In this document: one piece after another, positions 1-7,833 of the stretch
Position numbering within the stretch: the first letter of the stretch is position 1
Layout of the letters: each line of letters opens with the position of its first letter
DNA from: Lentisphaeria bacterium UBA1776
GTDB taxonomy: Bacteria > Verrucomicrobiota > Lentisphaeria > Victivallales > Victivallaceae
Direction of reading: 5' to 3'
DNA: 13,906 nt
NCBI GenBank assembly: GCA_002314605.1
Contig: DCGO01000122.1
Span: 1 to 13,906, forward strand
Notes under the pieces: model-generated
Database searches by the model: none
What the model was told of the DNA's origin: nothing
The model's input: only the letters and a program-made list of their open reading frames with translations
Translations under genes and position numbers: made by a program

Positions 1-49
1 TTTTCACAAACCGACGAAGAACCCGTTTTTCACAAACCGACGAAGAACC
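1..49. repeat. Tandem direct repeat at the window edge, period 26 bp
   Basis: A 23-base unit starting TTTTCACAAACC and ending GAAGAACC occurs at 1-23 and again, identically, at 27-49. The first copy touches the window edge, so the array may continue outside. No spacers of CRISPR type are present and no reading frame runs through it. Position 26-34 (TTTTTCACA) also fits the DnaA-box consensus TTWTNCACA, which may be chance. The role is unknown. Confidence 0.75.
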
Positions 50-192
50 GAAAAAACGTTACGTAGCCCAAACAAGTACCATTGTGGAAACGTGGTTATT
101 TTTGTGGTAACTCTCTTTTTTGTCAATTCGTTATAAAATCGCTTAATTACTTATAATAAAGCACTTATGGCACATTCACAAAATCTACATGT
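50..192. other. AT-rich intergenic stretch without a recognisable gene
   Basis: Base composition is much richer in A and T than in the coding part of the window. I see no coding frame and no structured RNA. A perfect TTGACA lies on the minus strand at 121-126, but the bases where a -10 should sit (about 98-104) are a poor match. It is at best a weak promoter for something beyond the left edge. Confidence 0.5.
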
Positions 193-233
193 AAACAAGA
201 AAAGAACCGGTCAGAATTTCATCTAACCGGTTC
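193..233 (-). terminator. Rho-independent terminator of the tRNA-Val gene
   Basis: On the minus strand, GAACCGGT (226-233) pairs perfectly with ACCGGTTC (204-211) across a 14-base loop. The stem is followed at once by the T-rich run TTTTCTTGTTT (203-193). It begins 17 bases past the 3' end of the tRNA gene, as expected for termination of a single-gene tRNA transcript. Confidence 0.75.
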
Positions 234-250
234 ATACTGAGATACATAGA

Positions 251-327
251 TGGTGGGCGTAGTAGAACTCGAATCTACGACCTCCACGATGTCAACGTGG
301 CGCTCTAACCAACTGAGCTATACGCCC
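251..327 (-). tRNA. tRNA-Val, anticodon GAC
   Basis: Read on the minus strand this is a complete 77-base cloverleaf. The acceptor strand GGGCGTA (327-321) pairs with TACGCCC (261-255), followed by discriminator A and an encoded CCA (253-251). The D arm is the typical AGCTCAGTTGGTTAGAGC. The anticodon stem CCACG/CGTGG (300-296 with 288-284) encloses the loop TTGACAT, giving anticodon GAC at 293-291, which reads the valine codons GUC and GUU. The TψC arm contains TTCGAGT. It lies between its own promoter and terminator, so it is probably transcribed alone. Confidence 0.95.
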
Positions 328-361
328 GAAAAAGTCATTCCCTCATTCGGTGAATGGTATA

Positions 362-389
362 AATATAGCATTGCTTCGGAACTTTTCAA
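362..389 (-). promoter_or_regulatory. Sigma-70-type promoter of tRNA-Val
   Basis: On the minus strand, TTGAAA (389-384) and TATATT (367-362) are separated by 16 bases, which puts the start site near 355, about 28 bases before the mature 5' end of the tRNA. The same -10 and the same 16-base spacer recur in the thrS promoter and in the rightward promoter at 12233-12260. Confidence 0.6.
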
Positions 390-474
390 GTAAAATTTCC
401 AGTTTTCAGACAAATTCCTGCATTTTCTTCGTTTTTCCGTACCCTCCGGCCCCCCATGTTACTCAGCAAGACTC

Positions 475-528
475 AAAAATAAAAGGCAGCAGCAGATTTC
501 TGCAACCTGTACACGGCCCCGTTACAGG
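475..528 (-). terminator. Candidate terminator region of the pheS-to-NifU operon
   Basis: Just past the stop of the NifU-type gene, the minus strand shows an imperfect hairpin (CCTGTA at 528-523 with TACAGG at 511-506). A short hairpin GCAGAAATCTGC follows, then, after a further run of bases, the T-rich TTTTATTTTT (484-475). The T-tract is good but the stems are weak and not directly against it, so this is a plausible terminator rather than a certain one. Confidence 0.4.
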
Positions 529-533
529 CACAT

Positions 534-764
534 TCAGATCACCCGCTCCACCACGATCTCCGGATCAATTTCCGAACGCAGCGCAGCCTCAATGTAGTTC
601 TTCAACGTTTCCGCCGCGTGAGGACAGCCGCCGCAGGCTCCCCGCAGACGAAGCTGAACCGTCTTGCCCTCAATGGCCACCAATTCCAGATCCCCCCCAT
701 GCCCCTGAAGCGCAGTACGCAGTTCATCCAGCTTGGCCGTCACGATTTTGTCGAAATCTTCCAT
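534..764 (-). CDS. NifU-type (Nfu C-terminal domain) Fe-S scaffold protein
   Basis: This 76-residue protein is a stand-alone NifU C-terminal domain, a family that assembles or carries an Fe-S cluster for delivery to apo-proteins in the cytoplasm. The hallmark CxxC motif is visible as GACGGCP (Cys44 and Cys47), preceded by the typical GHGGDLELV segment near residues 21-29 and followed by a helix ending in an acidic tail. The start is the ATG at 764 because an AGGAGG (775-770) lies five bases upstream. The frame stays open 22 codons further, but that charged stretch has no ribosome binding site and no family match. It follows the MoxR-type gene after 93 bases and is the last gene of the long leftward operon. 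No nif or suf partner is in the window. Confidence 0.88.
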   Translation of the reverse strand: MEDFDKIVTAKLDELRTALQGHGGDLELVAIEGKTVQLRLRGACGGCPHAAETLKNYIEAALRSEIDPEIVVERVI

Positions 765-857
765 TTTTTCCTCCTGTATCTTTGGATTGTCGATTTCCAT
801 TTTTTCTATCTTCATTCCTGACCGGAACATCCCGGAACGGCACGTTTTTCGCGTCTT

Positions 858-1796
858 TTATTCCGGCATGCGGATCCGGCGGATCACATCCGTCAGCACC
901 TCACTGACCGGAGTCCCTGCATAACGGCTCTCCCCGGAAAGCGTGATCCGGTGCCCCAGAACCACCGGAGCAAGGGCTCGGATATCATCCGGCATCACAA
1001 AATCCCGGTCGTCCAGCAGCGCCGCCGCACGGGCGCAATCCGCCAGCTGCAGCACCGCACGGGGACTGCATCCCAAAGCGATCCGCTCGTCTTCCCGGGT
1101 CGCCCGGACCAGTTTCACCAGATACCCCCGCACCGACTGCTCCAACTTGATGGAGCGCATCATCCGCCGGATCTCCAGAAATTCCTGCATCCCCAGAACC
1201 GGCTGCAGATCCGTCAGGGGATCGTGTTCCTCCCGGTCCAGCAGAAGCTGCAGTTCCGACGCTTCATCCGGATATCCCAGATTCACCCGCATCATAAATC
1301 GGTCCAGCTGGGCCTCCGGCAAGGGATAGGTCCCCTGAAACTCAATGGGGTTCTCCGTGGCAATTACCAGAAACACAGGCGGGAGAGGACGCGATGTCCC
1401 GTCACAGGTCACCTGATGCTCACACATGGATTCCAGCAGTGCCGACTGCGTCCGCGGCGAAGCACGGTTGATCTCATCCGCCAGCAGGACATTGGTAAAA
1501 ATCGGTCCGGGACGGAAAGTGAACTTCGCCGTCCGCTGGTCGTACACGCTGGTTCCAAGAATGTCCGAGGGCAGAAGATCCGGGGTGAACTGGACACGCC
1601 GGAAATCCAGCGCCAGAGACTTTGCCAGCGCTTTGGCCAGTGTAGTTTTGCCCACACCCGGCACATCATCCAGCAGCAGGTGCCCGCCGGAAACCAGCGT
1701 CATCAGAAGATACTCCACCGTCTCCGTCTTACCGCAGATCACGCGGTTCAGATTCCGGCGCAGCGCGGCAATTTTTTCCTGAACACCCATTTGCAT
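858..1796 (-). CDS. MoxR-family AAA+ ATPase
   Basis: The protein is about 312 residues from this start. It has the AAA_3 core of MoxR ATPases, which act as chaperone-like remodelling enzymes usually partnered with DUF58 and von Willebrand A proteins. Walker A is DVPGVGKTT near residues 44-52, Walker B is LLADE near 104-108, a sensor-1 ATENP lies near 146-150, and the arginine-containing LDRFMM lies near 164-169. The lid domain follows. I chose ATG 1796, 17 bases after the pgi stop, because homology begins around EKIAALRRNL. An upstream in-frame ATG at 1835 would add 13 unlike residues and overlap pgi by 22 bases, but neither start has a strong Shine-Dalgarno. No DUF58 or VWA gene is adjacent, so its partner is not visible here. 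Confidence 0.9.
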   Translation of the reverse strand: MQMGVQEKIAALRRNLNRVICGKTETVEYLLMTLVSGGHLLLDDVPGVGKTTLAKALAKSLALDFRRVQFTPDLLPSDILGTSVYDQRTAKFTFRPGPIFTNVLLADEINRASPRTQSALLESMCEHQVTCDGTSRPLPPVFLVIATENPIEFQGTYPLPEAQLDRFMMRVNLGYPDEASELQLLLDREEHDPLTDLQPVLGMQEFLEIRRMMRSIKLEQSVRGYLVKLVRATREDERIALGCSPRAVLQLADCARAAALLDDRDFVMPDDIRALAPVVLGHRITLSGESRYAGTPVSEVLTDVIRRIRMPE

Positions 1797-1813
1797 ATTT
1801 CCCGAATCTGCAG

Positions 1814-3385
1814 TCACTTGATGGTGTAGATCCATGCGCCGCGCCTGGCGTCAAAGGTCCGCCGGACCCGTCCGCCGTTGCAGGATGCTTTGTCCAACCA
1901 CCCCTGCACCGCCACCGTGCGGTCCCCGAGACCGGCAAGCTCCGCGATCTCCTCTGCCGTACCGCTGGTCAGGGATTTCCCCGCCAGCTTGGAGATCAGT
2001 TCCTCACGCAGAGCCAGCACGCCTTTGGCCGCCAGCTTGTACGCCTGAACGCCAGGCTGATGGAAGGCATTGATATGGATGTATTCGGCATACATGGCCA
2101 CTGCACGCTCGTACAGAGCGATCAGCATCCCCAGTTCCGCAGCACCCAGCTTCTCCACCTGGATCCGGATCACCTGACGCTTCTTGCCCCGAAGCGCTTC
2201 AGAGAGTCCTTCCAGAAAGCCGTGGAGGTAATCCCCCATGGCCACATCGCCGGAAATGGAGTAACGGGCCGAATCCTTGAGAATCTCAATAAAGGTCACA
2301 AAGAAATCGTCCCGGCCGTCGTTGAGCTGCTGGATGAAGGCATGGGCATCGGTCCCCCCCTTGTTGCCGAAAACCGACAGACCCTGATGCACCACCTTGC
2401 CGTCCAGATCCAGCGCCTTCCCCAGACTCTCCATCACCAGCTGCTGCAGATAACGGCTCAGGAGCACCAGACGGTCGGAATAGGGAACGATGACCATGTT
2501 CCGGTCCCCCTTCCCTTTGCCGGCAATGTACCACATGGCGCTCAGCAGCGCAGCGGGGTTCTTCATGGGATCGGCGATGCGGGTCCACTCGTCCATCCGG
2601 CAGGCGCCGTTCAGAAATTCCCGGAAATCAATCCCGGTCAGAGCCGCAGGCAAATGTCCAACAATGCTGGTTTCGCTGGTGCGTCCGCCGATGGATTCGG
2701 CCATCTCGAAAACCCGGAGCCACTGTGCATCACGGGCCTTGCGGTCCAGTTCGCTGCCCTTCATGGTGATGGCCACGGCAAACCTGGCAAAATCCAGCCC
2801 GTTCTGACGGTAGAGATTCTCCATGGCGATCATGTTGTTTTTGGTCTCCTGGGTGCCTCCGGACTTGGAGATCACCACATGGAGGGTGCTAGCCGGGTCC
2901 ATGACGGCCGCAAGATCGGAGAATTCCGAAGAATCCGTATTGTCAAGGAAATAGATTTTTAGGTAATTCCGGCGTTTTGCGTCAGAGAGTTCGTTCCAGT
3001 AAGGTCCGTTCATGGCAAACTGCATCAGCTGGGGCCCCAGAGCGGAACCGCCGATGCCGTTGATGACCACGGCGGTGAAACGCTTGCCCGCTGCACTCAG
3101 GACCGCACCGCTGTGAACGTCTTCCACAAAGGCTTCCACCGTGGCAAAAAGCGTACTGTTCACATAGGTCGCACGGTCGGAAAAGTGGGTCACCTTGCGC
3201 TTCTCATCCGGGTTTTTGATCTCCCCTGCCTCGATCTTCCCCATTTCCACGGCGGCAGCCGCAAACTTGGAAGCCATGTTCTTCAGATCCCCGTCGGAAA
3301 AATCCATTCCGGCAAAATCAATGGCAAAGGCCCCCGGCCCATCGATCAGGGTGTATTTCAGATTTCTGCTGGTCCATTCATCCAT
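1814..3385 (-). CDS. pgi: Glucose-6-phosphate isomerase
   Basis: This enzyme interconverts glucose 6-phosphate and fructose 6-phosphate in glycolysis and gluconeogenesis. The 523-residue protein has two SIS sugar-isomerase lobes. Visible motifs are SKSGGT (about 173-178, phosphate binding), GGRTSE (233-238), the catalytic Glu in VMESLGK (about 319), His in GGTDAHAF (about 348) and the late Lys in GVQAYK (about 450). Roughly 50 residues after the second lobe form an extra C-terminal segment of unknown role. The start is the ATG at 3385, preceded by AAGGAG (3398-3393). A TTG two codons upstream also opens the frame but lies too close to that ribosome binding site. The ATG overlaps the stop of the phosphatase gene by eight bases, suggesting translational coupling. 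Confidence 0.95.
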   Translation of the reverse strand: MDEWTSRNLKYTLIDGPGAFAIDFAGMDFSDGDLKNMASKFAAAAVEMGKIEAGEIKNPDEKRKVTHFSDRATYVNSTLFATVEAFVEDVHSGAVLSAAGKRFTAVVINGIGGSALGPQLMQFAMNGPYWNELSDAKRRNYLKIYFLDNTDSSEFSDLAAVMDPASTLHVVISKSGGTQETKNNMIAMENLYRQNGLDFARFAVAITMKGSELDRKARDAQWLRVFEMAESIGGRTSETSIVGHLPAALTGIDFREFLNGACRMDEWTRIADPMKNPAALLSAMWYIAGKGKGDRNMVIVPYSDRLVLLSRYLQQLVMESLGKALDLDGKVVHQGLSVFGNKGGTDAHAFIQQLNDGRDDFFVTFIEILKDSARYSISGDVAMGDYLHGFLEGLSEALRGKKRQVIRIQVEKLGAAELGMLIALYERAVAMYAEYIHINAFHQPGVQAYKLAAKGVLALREELISKLAGKSLTSGTAEEIAELAGLGDRTVAVQGWLDKASCNGGRVRRTFDARRGAWIYTIK

Positions 3386-4037
3386 TTTCAATCTCCTTTG
3401 AATTCAACAACCAATTTACCAGCGCCGGGAAATCCGGTGCCGCATAATCCCATTTTTCTTCCCGGGGATCGCCGTATCCCCATGTCACCAGGACCCGGAG
3501 CATCCCTGCCCGGCGGCCGGCTTCCAGATCCGCATAATGATCCCCGATCATCGCACTGTTTCCCGGCTTGACTCCGGTCTTCTCAAGAATATCAAGACAC
3601 CCCGCCGGATCCGGCTTAAGGGGGAGCCCCGCCTCCCCTCCGGCCAGACCGTCCATAAGATCCCGGACCTTCAGGTGTTCCAGAACCCGCCTCGCCGCCG
3701 GTTCCGGTTTGTTGGTCACCACCCCCAGAACCCACCCGGCATCATGGAGTTTCCGCAGCCCCTCCTCCACTCCGGGATAGAGACAGGTAGTGTCAAGCCA
3801 GTGTTTCCGGTAGTTTTCCAGCTGAAGTTTTACCGCCTCTTCCGGATCGTGCGGGATTCCGGCGAGGCCCCGCTCCACCAGAAGTTTCACCCCGTCTCCA
3901 ATATATCCCCGGACCTGCGCTTTTGCAAGAGGCTCCGCACCGTAACAGGAACGGGTCTCATTCAGCGCGGTACAGAGGTCGCCGATGGAATCCGTCAGCG
4001 TCCCGTCCAGATCGAAAAGTGCAGCCCGCCGGCTCAT
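3378..4037 (-). CDS. HAD-superfamily phosphatase, phosphoglycolate phosphatase-like
   Basis: This 219-residue HAD hydrolase resembles Gph and PGMB-type phosphatases. Motif I is DLDGT (nucleophile Asp9, acid/base Asp11), motif II is VVTNK (Thr108), motif III includes Lys141 in LKPDP, and motif IV is GDHYAD (Asp166, Asp170). An alpha-helical cap lies between residues 16 and 85. The family dephosphorylates small phospho-metabolites. 2-phosphoglycolate is the likeliest guess from overall similarity, but substrate cannot be read from sequence, and a phosphosugar is possible given the pgi neighbour. The start ATG overlaps the tsaD stop (ATGA) and the 3' end overlaps the pgi start, so the three genes are probably translationally coupled. 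Confidence 0.88.
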   Translation of the reverse strand: MSRRAALFDLDGTLTDSIGDLCTALNETRSCYGAEPLAKAQVRGYIGDGVKLLVERGLAGIPHDPEEAVKLQLENYRKHWLDTTCLYPGVEEGLRKLHDAGWVLGVVTNKPEPAARRVLEHLKVRDLMDGLAGGEAGLPLKPDPAGCLDILEKTGVKPGNSAMIGDHYADLEAGRRAGMLRVLVTWGYGDPREEKWDYAAPDFPALVNWLLNSKEIENG

Positions 4038-5101
4038 AGAAACGGCACCTTCGTGATCTGCGGCAGGCGGGCAAAAGAGTCAATATCCATCTTTGCAAAG
4101 AGTCCCTTCCGGAAATAGTGATAGCCGCAGCCCCCCACCATGGCACCGTTATCCGTACAGAACTTCCGTTCGGCCAGATGCAGCGACACGCCGGAGGGGA
4201 CCTTTCCCTCAAACCTGGCCCGCAGCGCGGAATTGCAGGCCACGCCGCCGGAAACCACAATGCCACGTACCTGAAACTCCTTTGCCGCCTGCAACGCCTT
4301 GCGGACAAGCACATCCACCACAGCCTCCTGATAACTTGCCGCAGTATCGGCCAGCCACGCCAGGGTCCGCTCAGCTTCCGACGTATTCCGGACGTGGTAC
4401 AAAAGGGCCGTCTTGATCCCGCTGAAGCTGAAATTGTAACGGTTTTCCGGCGCGAGGGGCTTGCCGGCGGCTCCGGTCAGAGGCCGGGGGAAGTGATAAG
4501 CATGGATATTCCCCCCTTCCGCCGTCCGCTGGATGATGGGGCCGCCGGGATAGCCGAGCCCCAGAAGTTTGGCCGCCTTGTCCAGAGCCTCCCCGGCGGC
4601 ATCGTCAATGGTGCAGCCAAGCTGACGGGCATTCCCACCGTGGTCGATCAGCATGAGGGAGGAGTGTCCCCCGGAAACCACCAGCGCCAGCAGAGGATAG
4701 GCGGCCGGATCCGTCAGGACATTGTTTCCCGACTCCAGAAAAGCCGCATAGATGTGGGCCAGAAAGTGATTGACACCGATCAGGGGTTTCCCGTATCCCA
4801 GTGCCAGCCCTTTGGCAAAATTCAGTCCTACCAGCAGCGCCGGCATCAGCCCCGGCCCCTGGGTCACCGCCACCGCGTCCACGTCCTGCATGGTCACCTG
4901 AGCGGTATCCAGCGCTTCCTTTAGGGTGGGATACAACGCCGTCAAATGCTCACGGGCCGCCAGTTCCGGCACCACCCCCCCGTGGGCGGCATGTTTGCCG
5001 ATCTGAGAGGCCACCGCATTGGAAAGCACGGTTTCGCCGTCACGCACCACCGCGCAGGCGGTCTCGTCGCAGCTGCTTTCGATTCCGAGGATAAGACTCA
5101 T
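4034..5101 (-). CDS. tsaD: tRNA N6-adenosine threonylcarbamoyltransferase TsaD
   Basis: TsaD transfers the threonylcarbamoyl group to A37 of tRNAs that read ANN codons, giving t6A, in the cytoplasm with TsaB and TsaE. The 355-residue length is normal. The N-terminus MSLILGIESSCDET is diagnostic, followed by HGGVVPELAAREH (about 40-52). The metal-binding pair is His112 and His116 in NHFLAH, and the third ligand is Asp317 in CTDNGAM. The ASKHA nucleotide-binding segments VVSGGHSS and VVSGGVACN are intact. It starts 15 bases after the upstream monooxygenase gene and overlaps the phosphatase gene by four bases. tsaB, tsaC and tsaE are not in the window. Confidence 0.97.
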   Translation of the reverse strand: MSLILGIESSCDETACAVVRDGETVLSNAVASQIGKHAAHGGVVPELAAREHLTALYPTLKEALDTAQVTMQDVDAVAVTQGPGLMPALLVGLNFAKGLALGYGKPLIGVNHFLAHIYAAFLESGNNVLTDPAAYPLLALVVSGGHSSLMLIDHGGNARQLGCTIDDAAGEALDKAAKLLGLGYPGGPIIQRTAEGGNIHAYHFPRPLTGAAGKPLAPENRYNFSFSGIKTALLYHVRNTSEAERTLAWLADTAASYQEAVVDVLVRKALQAAKEFQVRGIVVSGGVACNSALRARFEGKVPSGVSLHLAERKFCTDNGAMVGGCGYHYFRKGLFAKMDIDSFARLPQITKVPFL

Positions 5102-5116
5102 GACACGCGCCTCAAA

Positions 5117-5413
5117 TCAGACCGGAGTCACCACCGAGAGACAGGAGGAATCCCGCAGATCCCGGGCCGCCGCCATGAATTTCTGCATGTGAGGAGATGC
5201 CAGATGCGCCTTCAGGTGTTCCGGGCTTTCCCAGCATTCCACAAAAGTAAGGGTGTTTTCATCTGCGCCTTTGCCGATATCCGCTTCACCGCAGAGTTTA
5301 TAGGAAATGCACCCCGCCTCGGCAATCACATTGGGGAGATTGTCCCGGTAAAGCCGGATAAACGCCTCCCGTTTGCCGGGTTTCAATATGGAACGGGCGA
5401 TCACATAAATCAT
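5117..5413 (-). CDS. ABM-domain monooxygenase-like protein (YgiN-type putative quinol monooxygenase)
   Basis: This 98-residue protein has the dimeric alpha/beta ferredoxin-like fold of the antibiotic biosynthesis monooxygenase (ABM) family. It has an initial beta strand (MIYVIARSILKPGK), a helix, a central strand pattern ending in TFVECWES, and the characteristic H-L-x(2)-H-x(4)-H-M-x(2)-F-like helix (residues about 66-80). Members include quinol monooxygenases such as YgiN and proteins of unknown chemistry, so the substrate is open. No cofactor site is needed or seen. GAGGTG just before the ATG serves as ribosome binding site. It sits 8 bases after pheT and 15 bases before tsaD, so it is co-transcribed with unrelated housekeeping genes. 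Confidence 0.8.
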   Translation of the reverse strand: MIYVIARSILKPGKREAFIRLYRDNLPNVIAEAGCISYKLCGEADIGKGADENTLTFVECWESPEHLKAHLASPHMQKFMAAARDLRDSSCLSVVTPV

Positions 5414-5421
5414 TTTTCACC

Positions 5422-7818
5422 TCACCTGAGTGTTACATGCAGTTCTGCGGAAAGTTTGCCCCGGAGTTTCTCCACGGCGCCGTTAACTTCATCGTCCTTC
5501 AGCGTCCGTTCCGGATTCCGGAAGACCAGCCCGTAAGCCATGCTCCGGACCCCCTTGCCCAAGACCTTTTCATCTTCAAAAATATCCAGGATCCGGACCG
5601 CTTCCAGATTCTTGAGTCCGCTGCGGCGGATGAACTCCACCACCTCGCCGTGACGCAGTTCCCTGGGGGCAAGGAACGCCACATCGCGGCTCACCGCCGG
5701 GAACTGCGAAAGGGCCGTCATCTGCTCGCTGCGGTTTTTTGCCGTAAAGAGCGGCTCCGCATCGATCACAGCCGCCCACACCGGCATGGTCGTCCGCCAG
5801 GAACGGGACAATGCCGGGGCCACCTGCCCCAGGGCCCCGATGATTTTCCCGTTCACTTCCAGCGCGGCGGCGGTGCCCGGCGCAAAACGGCCGTCCTCCG
5901 CAGGCTTGAAATTGAAGCTCCGGACCCGGCGTTTTTCAAGCCAGCTCTCCAGGAGTCCTTTGAGGTCATAAAAGTCACAGATCTCCTCCCGTTCAGCGGA
6001 ATAGCGCTCCGGATGCCGGCAGCCGGTAAGGATCATGCAGCACTCCAGATGTTCCTCCGGATAAAGCTCCCGGTTGGCGCAGAAGACCCGCCCGATCTCA
6101 AAGAGCCGCAGGTCCAGATTCCGCCGGGCGATGTTGCGCTCCACGGACCCCAGCATCTCCCCGTACAGAGAGGGCCGGAGAAGGGCCAGTTCCGAGCTTA
6201 AGGGATTGTCCAGCACGATCAGGTCGGACTTTTTAAAACGGGTGTCCGAAAGTGCCGAGCGCTCGCTCACCATGCTGTAGTGCATGCACTCGTTGAGGCC
6301 GAAACCGATCAATTCATTGCGCATGGTTTCGAGCTTGATGTAGGCATCGTTCCGGATGGAATCCGCCACTTTGGCCGACACCGGCAGCAGGGGGATCTTG
6401 TCCAGACCGTGGATCCGGGCCACTTCCTCGGCCAGATCCGCTTCCCGCTCAAGGTCCAACCGGAAGAGAGGCGCCGTGACCCGGCACTCCGTATCCGTTA
6501 CAACCTCAACCTTGAGCCGCAGACGGCGGAAAATATCCGCTATTTCCTCATTGGAGCAATCGAAGCCGATGAGACTCCGGATGCGGTCGAAACGGCAGCG
6601 GATCACTTTTTCGGCAGGGCGACCGCCGGTCACTTCCACCTTGGCTGTCAGTTCTTTGCCGTCGGCAAGGGTCATAATAAGCTCCGCCGCCCGGTCGGAG
6701 GCGTAGTCCGCCATATCGAAATCCGCTCCGCGCTCATAACGGTAGCTGGAATCGCTGGAGATTCCCAGTTTCCGGCTGGTGGCCCGAATGTTGGACGACT
6801 GGAAAACAGCGCTCTCGAGAAGGATATTCACCGTCTTCTCCGTCACGCCGCTGTATTCGCCGCCCATGACCCCGGCCAGAGCCATGGGTTTCTCCGCATC
6901 GGCGATCACCAGATTGTCCGGAGTCAGTTCAAGTTTGCTCCCATCCAGCGTGACAATGGTCTCCCCTGCCCTCGCCCGGCGGGCCACCACCCGGGATTCC
7001 GTCAGAAGGTCCGCATCAAAAGCGTGCATGGGCTGGCCAAGTTCCATCAGGATGAAGTTGGTGATGTCCACCACATTATTGATGGGCCGGAGTCCCACGG
7101 AAACGAGACGCTCCTTGAGCCACTCCGGGCTCTCGCCGACCTTCACGCCGCGGATCAGCCGCCCGATATAGCGGGGGCACAAGTCCGGGGCCTCCACCAT
7201 CACCAGATTTTCCGGTGCAGGAACGGTGGCGGGAACATTCAATTCCGGAAGTTTCGCCTCCACATTCAAAAGACACGCCACATCCCGGGCCACGCCCCAG
7301 TGGGAGAGCCAGTCCGGCCGGTTGGGAGTCACTTCCACTTCGATCCGGCACTCCCCCGGAAACACAGCATCCAGCGGGGTCCCGGCAGCCAGGCTGTCAT
7401 CCAGGATCATCAACCCGTCGTTGTCGTGATTGAGCCCCAGCTCTTCGCCGCTGCACATCATCCCGTTGGACTCCACGCCCCGGAGTTTTGATTTCTTGAT
7501 CTTGAACTCCCCTTCCGGAGTCTTGAATACCGTGCCGATGGCGGCCAGAGGGACGGTTTTGCCCGCATCGCAGTTCGGCGCACCGCAGACGATCTGAATG
7601 GTCGCCTTGCCGTCAAAGACCTGACACACGGACAGGTGATCGGAACCCGGATGGGGCTTGCGCTCCATGATTTTCGCCACCACCACACCGGCAGGGACCC
7701 GGGGAGAATTCTCCACGGATTCCACCTCAATGCCCGCCATGGTCAGTTTGGCACACAGCGTCTCCACGTCACAATGGATCGGAACATACTGTTCCAGCCA
7801 GGATTTAGAAAGATTCAT
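5422..7818 (-). CDS. pheT: Phenylalanyl-tRNA synthetase beta subunit
   Basis: This is the beta subunit of the heterotetrameric enzyme that charges tRNA-Phe. At 798 residues it is the full-length bacterial type. In order there is an OB-fold tRNA-binding domain (about 40-150, with AKIMERKPHPGSDHLSVCQV), the B3/B4 editing region (about 210-375, with RPINNVVDITNFILMELG), the B5 domain (about 400-475), the inactive class II-like core, and a C-terminal FDX-ACB anticodon-binding domain (about 705-798, starting QFPAVSRDVAF). The N-terminus MNLSKSWLEQYVP is typical. It begins 15 bases after pheS. No Phe-rich leader peptide precedes the pair. Confidence 0.97.
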   Translation of the reverse strand: MNLSKSWLEQYVPIHCDVETLCAKLTMAGIEVESVENSPRVPAGVVVAKIMERKPHPGSDHLSVCQVFDGKATIQIVCGAPNCDAGKTVPLAAIGTVFKTPEGEFKIKKSKLRGVESNGMMCSGEELGLNHDNDGLMILDDSLAAGTPLDAVFPGECRIEVEVTPNRPDWLSHWGVARDVACLLNVEAKLPELNVPATVPAPENLVMVEAPDLCPRYIGRLIRGVKVGESPEWLKERLVSVGLRPINNVVDITNFILMELGQPMHAFDADLLTESRVVARRARAGETIVTLDGSKLELTPDNLVIADAEKPMALAGVMGGEYSGVTEKTVNILLESAVFQSSNIRATSRKLGISSDSSYRYERGADFDMADYASDRAAELIMTLADGKELTAKVEVTGGRPAEKVIRCRFDRIRSLIGFDCSNEEIADIFRRLRLKVEVVTDTECRVTAPLFRLDLEREADLAEEVARIHGLDKIPLLPVSAKVADSIRNDAYIKLETMRNELIGFGLNECMHYSMVSERSALSDTRFKKSDLIVLDNPLSSELALLRPSLYGEMLGSVERNIARRNLDLRLFEIGRVFCANRELYPEEHLECCMILTGCRHPERYSAEREEICDFYDLKGLLESWLEKRRVRSFNFKPAEDGRFAPGTAAALEVNGKIIGALGQVAPALSRSWRTTMPVWAAVIDAEPLFTAKNRSEQMTALSQFPAVSRDVAFLAPRELRHGEVVEFIRRSGLKNLEAVRILDIFEDEKVLGKGVRSMAYGLVFRNPERTLKDDEVNGAVEKLRGKLSAELHVTLR

Positions 7819-7833
7819 CGCATGCTCCGCAAG

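Noticed and set aside
26..34. Replication origin signalled by a DnaA box (TTTTTCACA)
   Set aside because: Only one full match is inside the window. There is no dnaA, dnaN or gidA neighbour, and all genes point toward this end, opposite to what is usual near an origin.
1..49. CRISPR array
   Set aside because: The two repeat copies are separated by only three bases, so there are no spacers, and no cas genes are present.
251..327. tRNA-Val as an attachment site of an integrated element
   Set aside because: No duplicate of the tRNA 3' end is found in the window and no integrase is present. The AT-rich flank alone is not enough.
765..830. Longer NifU-type protein starting at 830
   Set aside because: The extra 22 residues are charged, non-conserved and lack a ribosome binding site, whereas AGGAGG is ideally placed for ATG 764.
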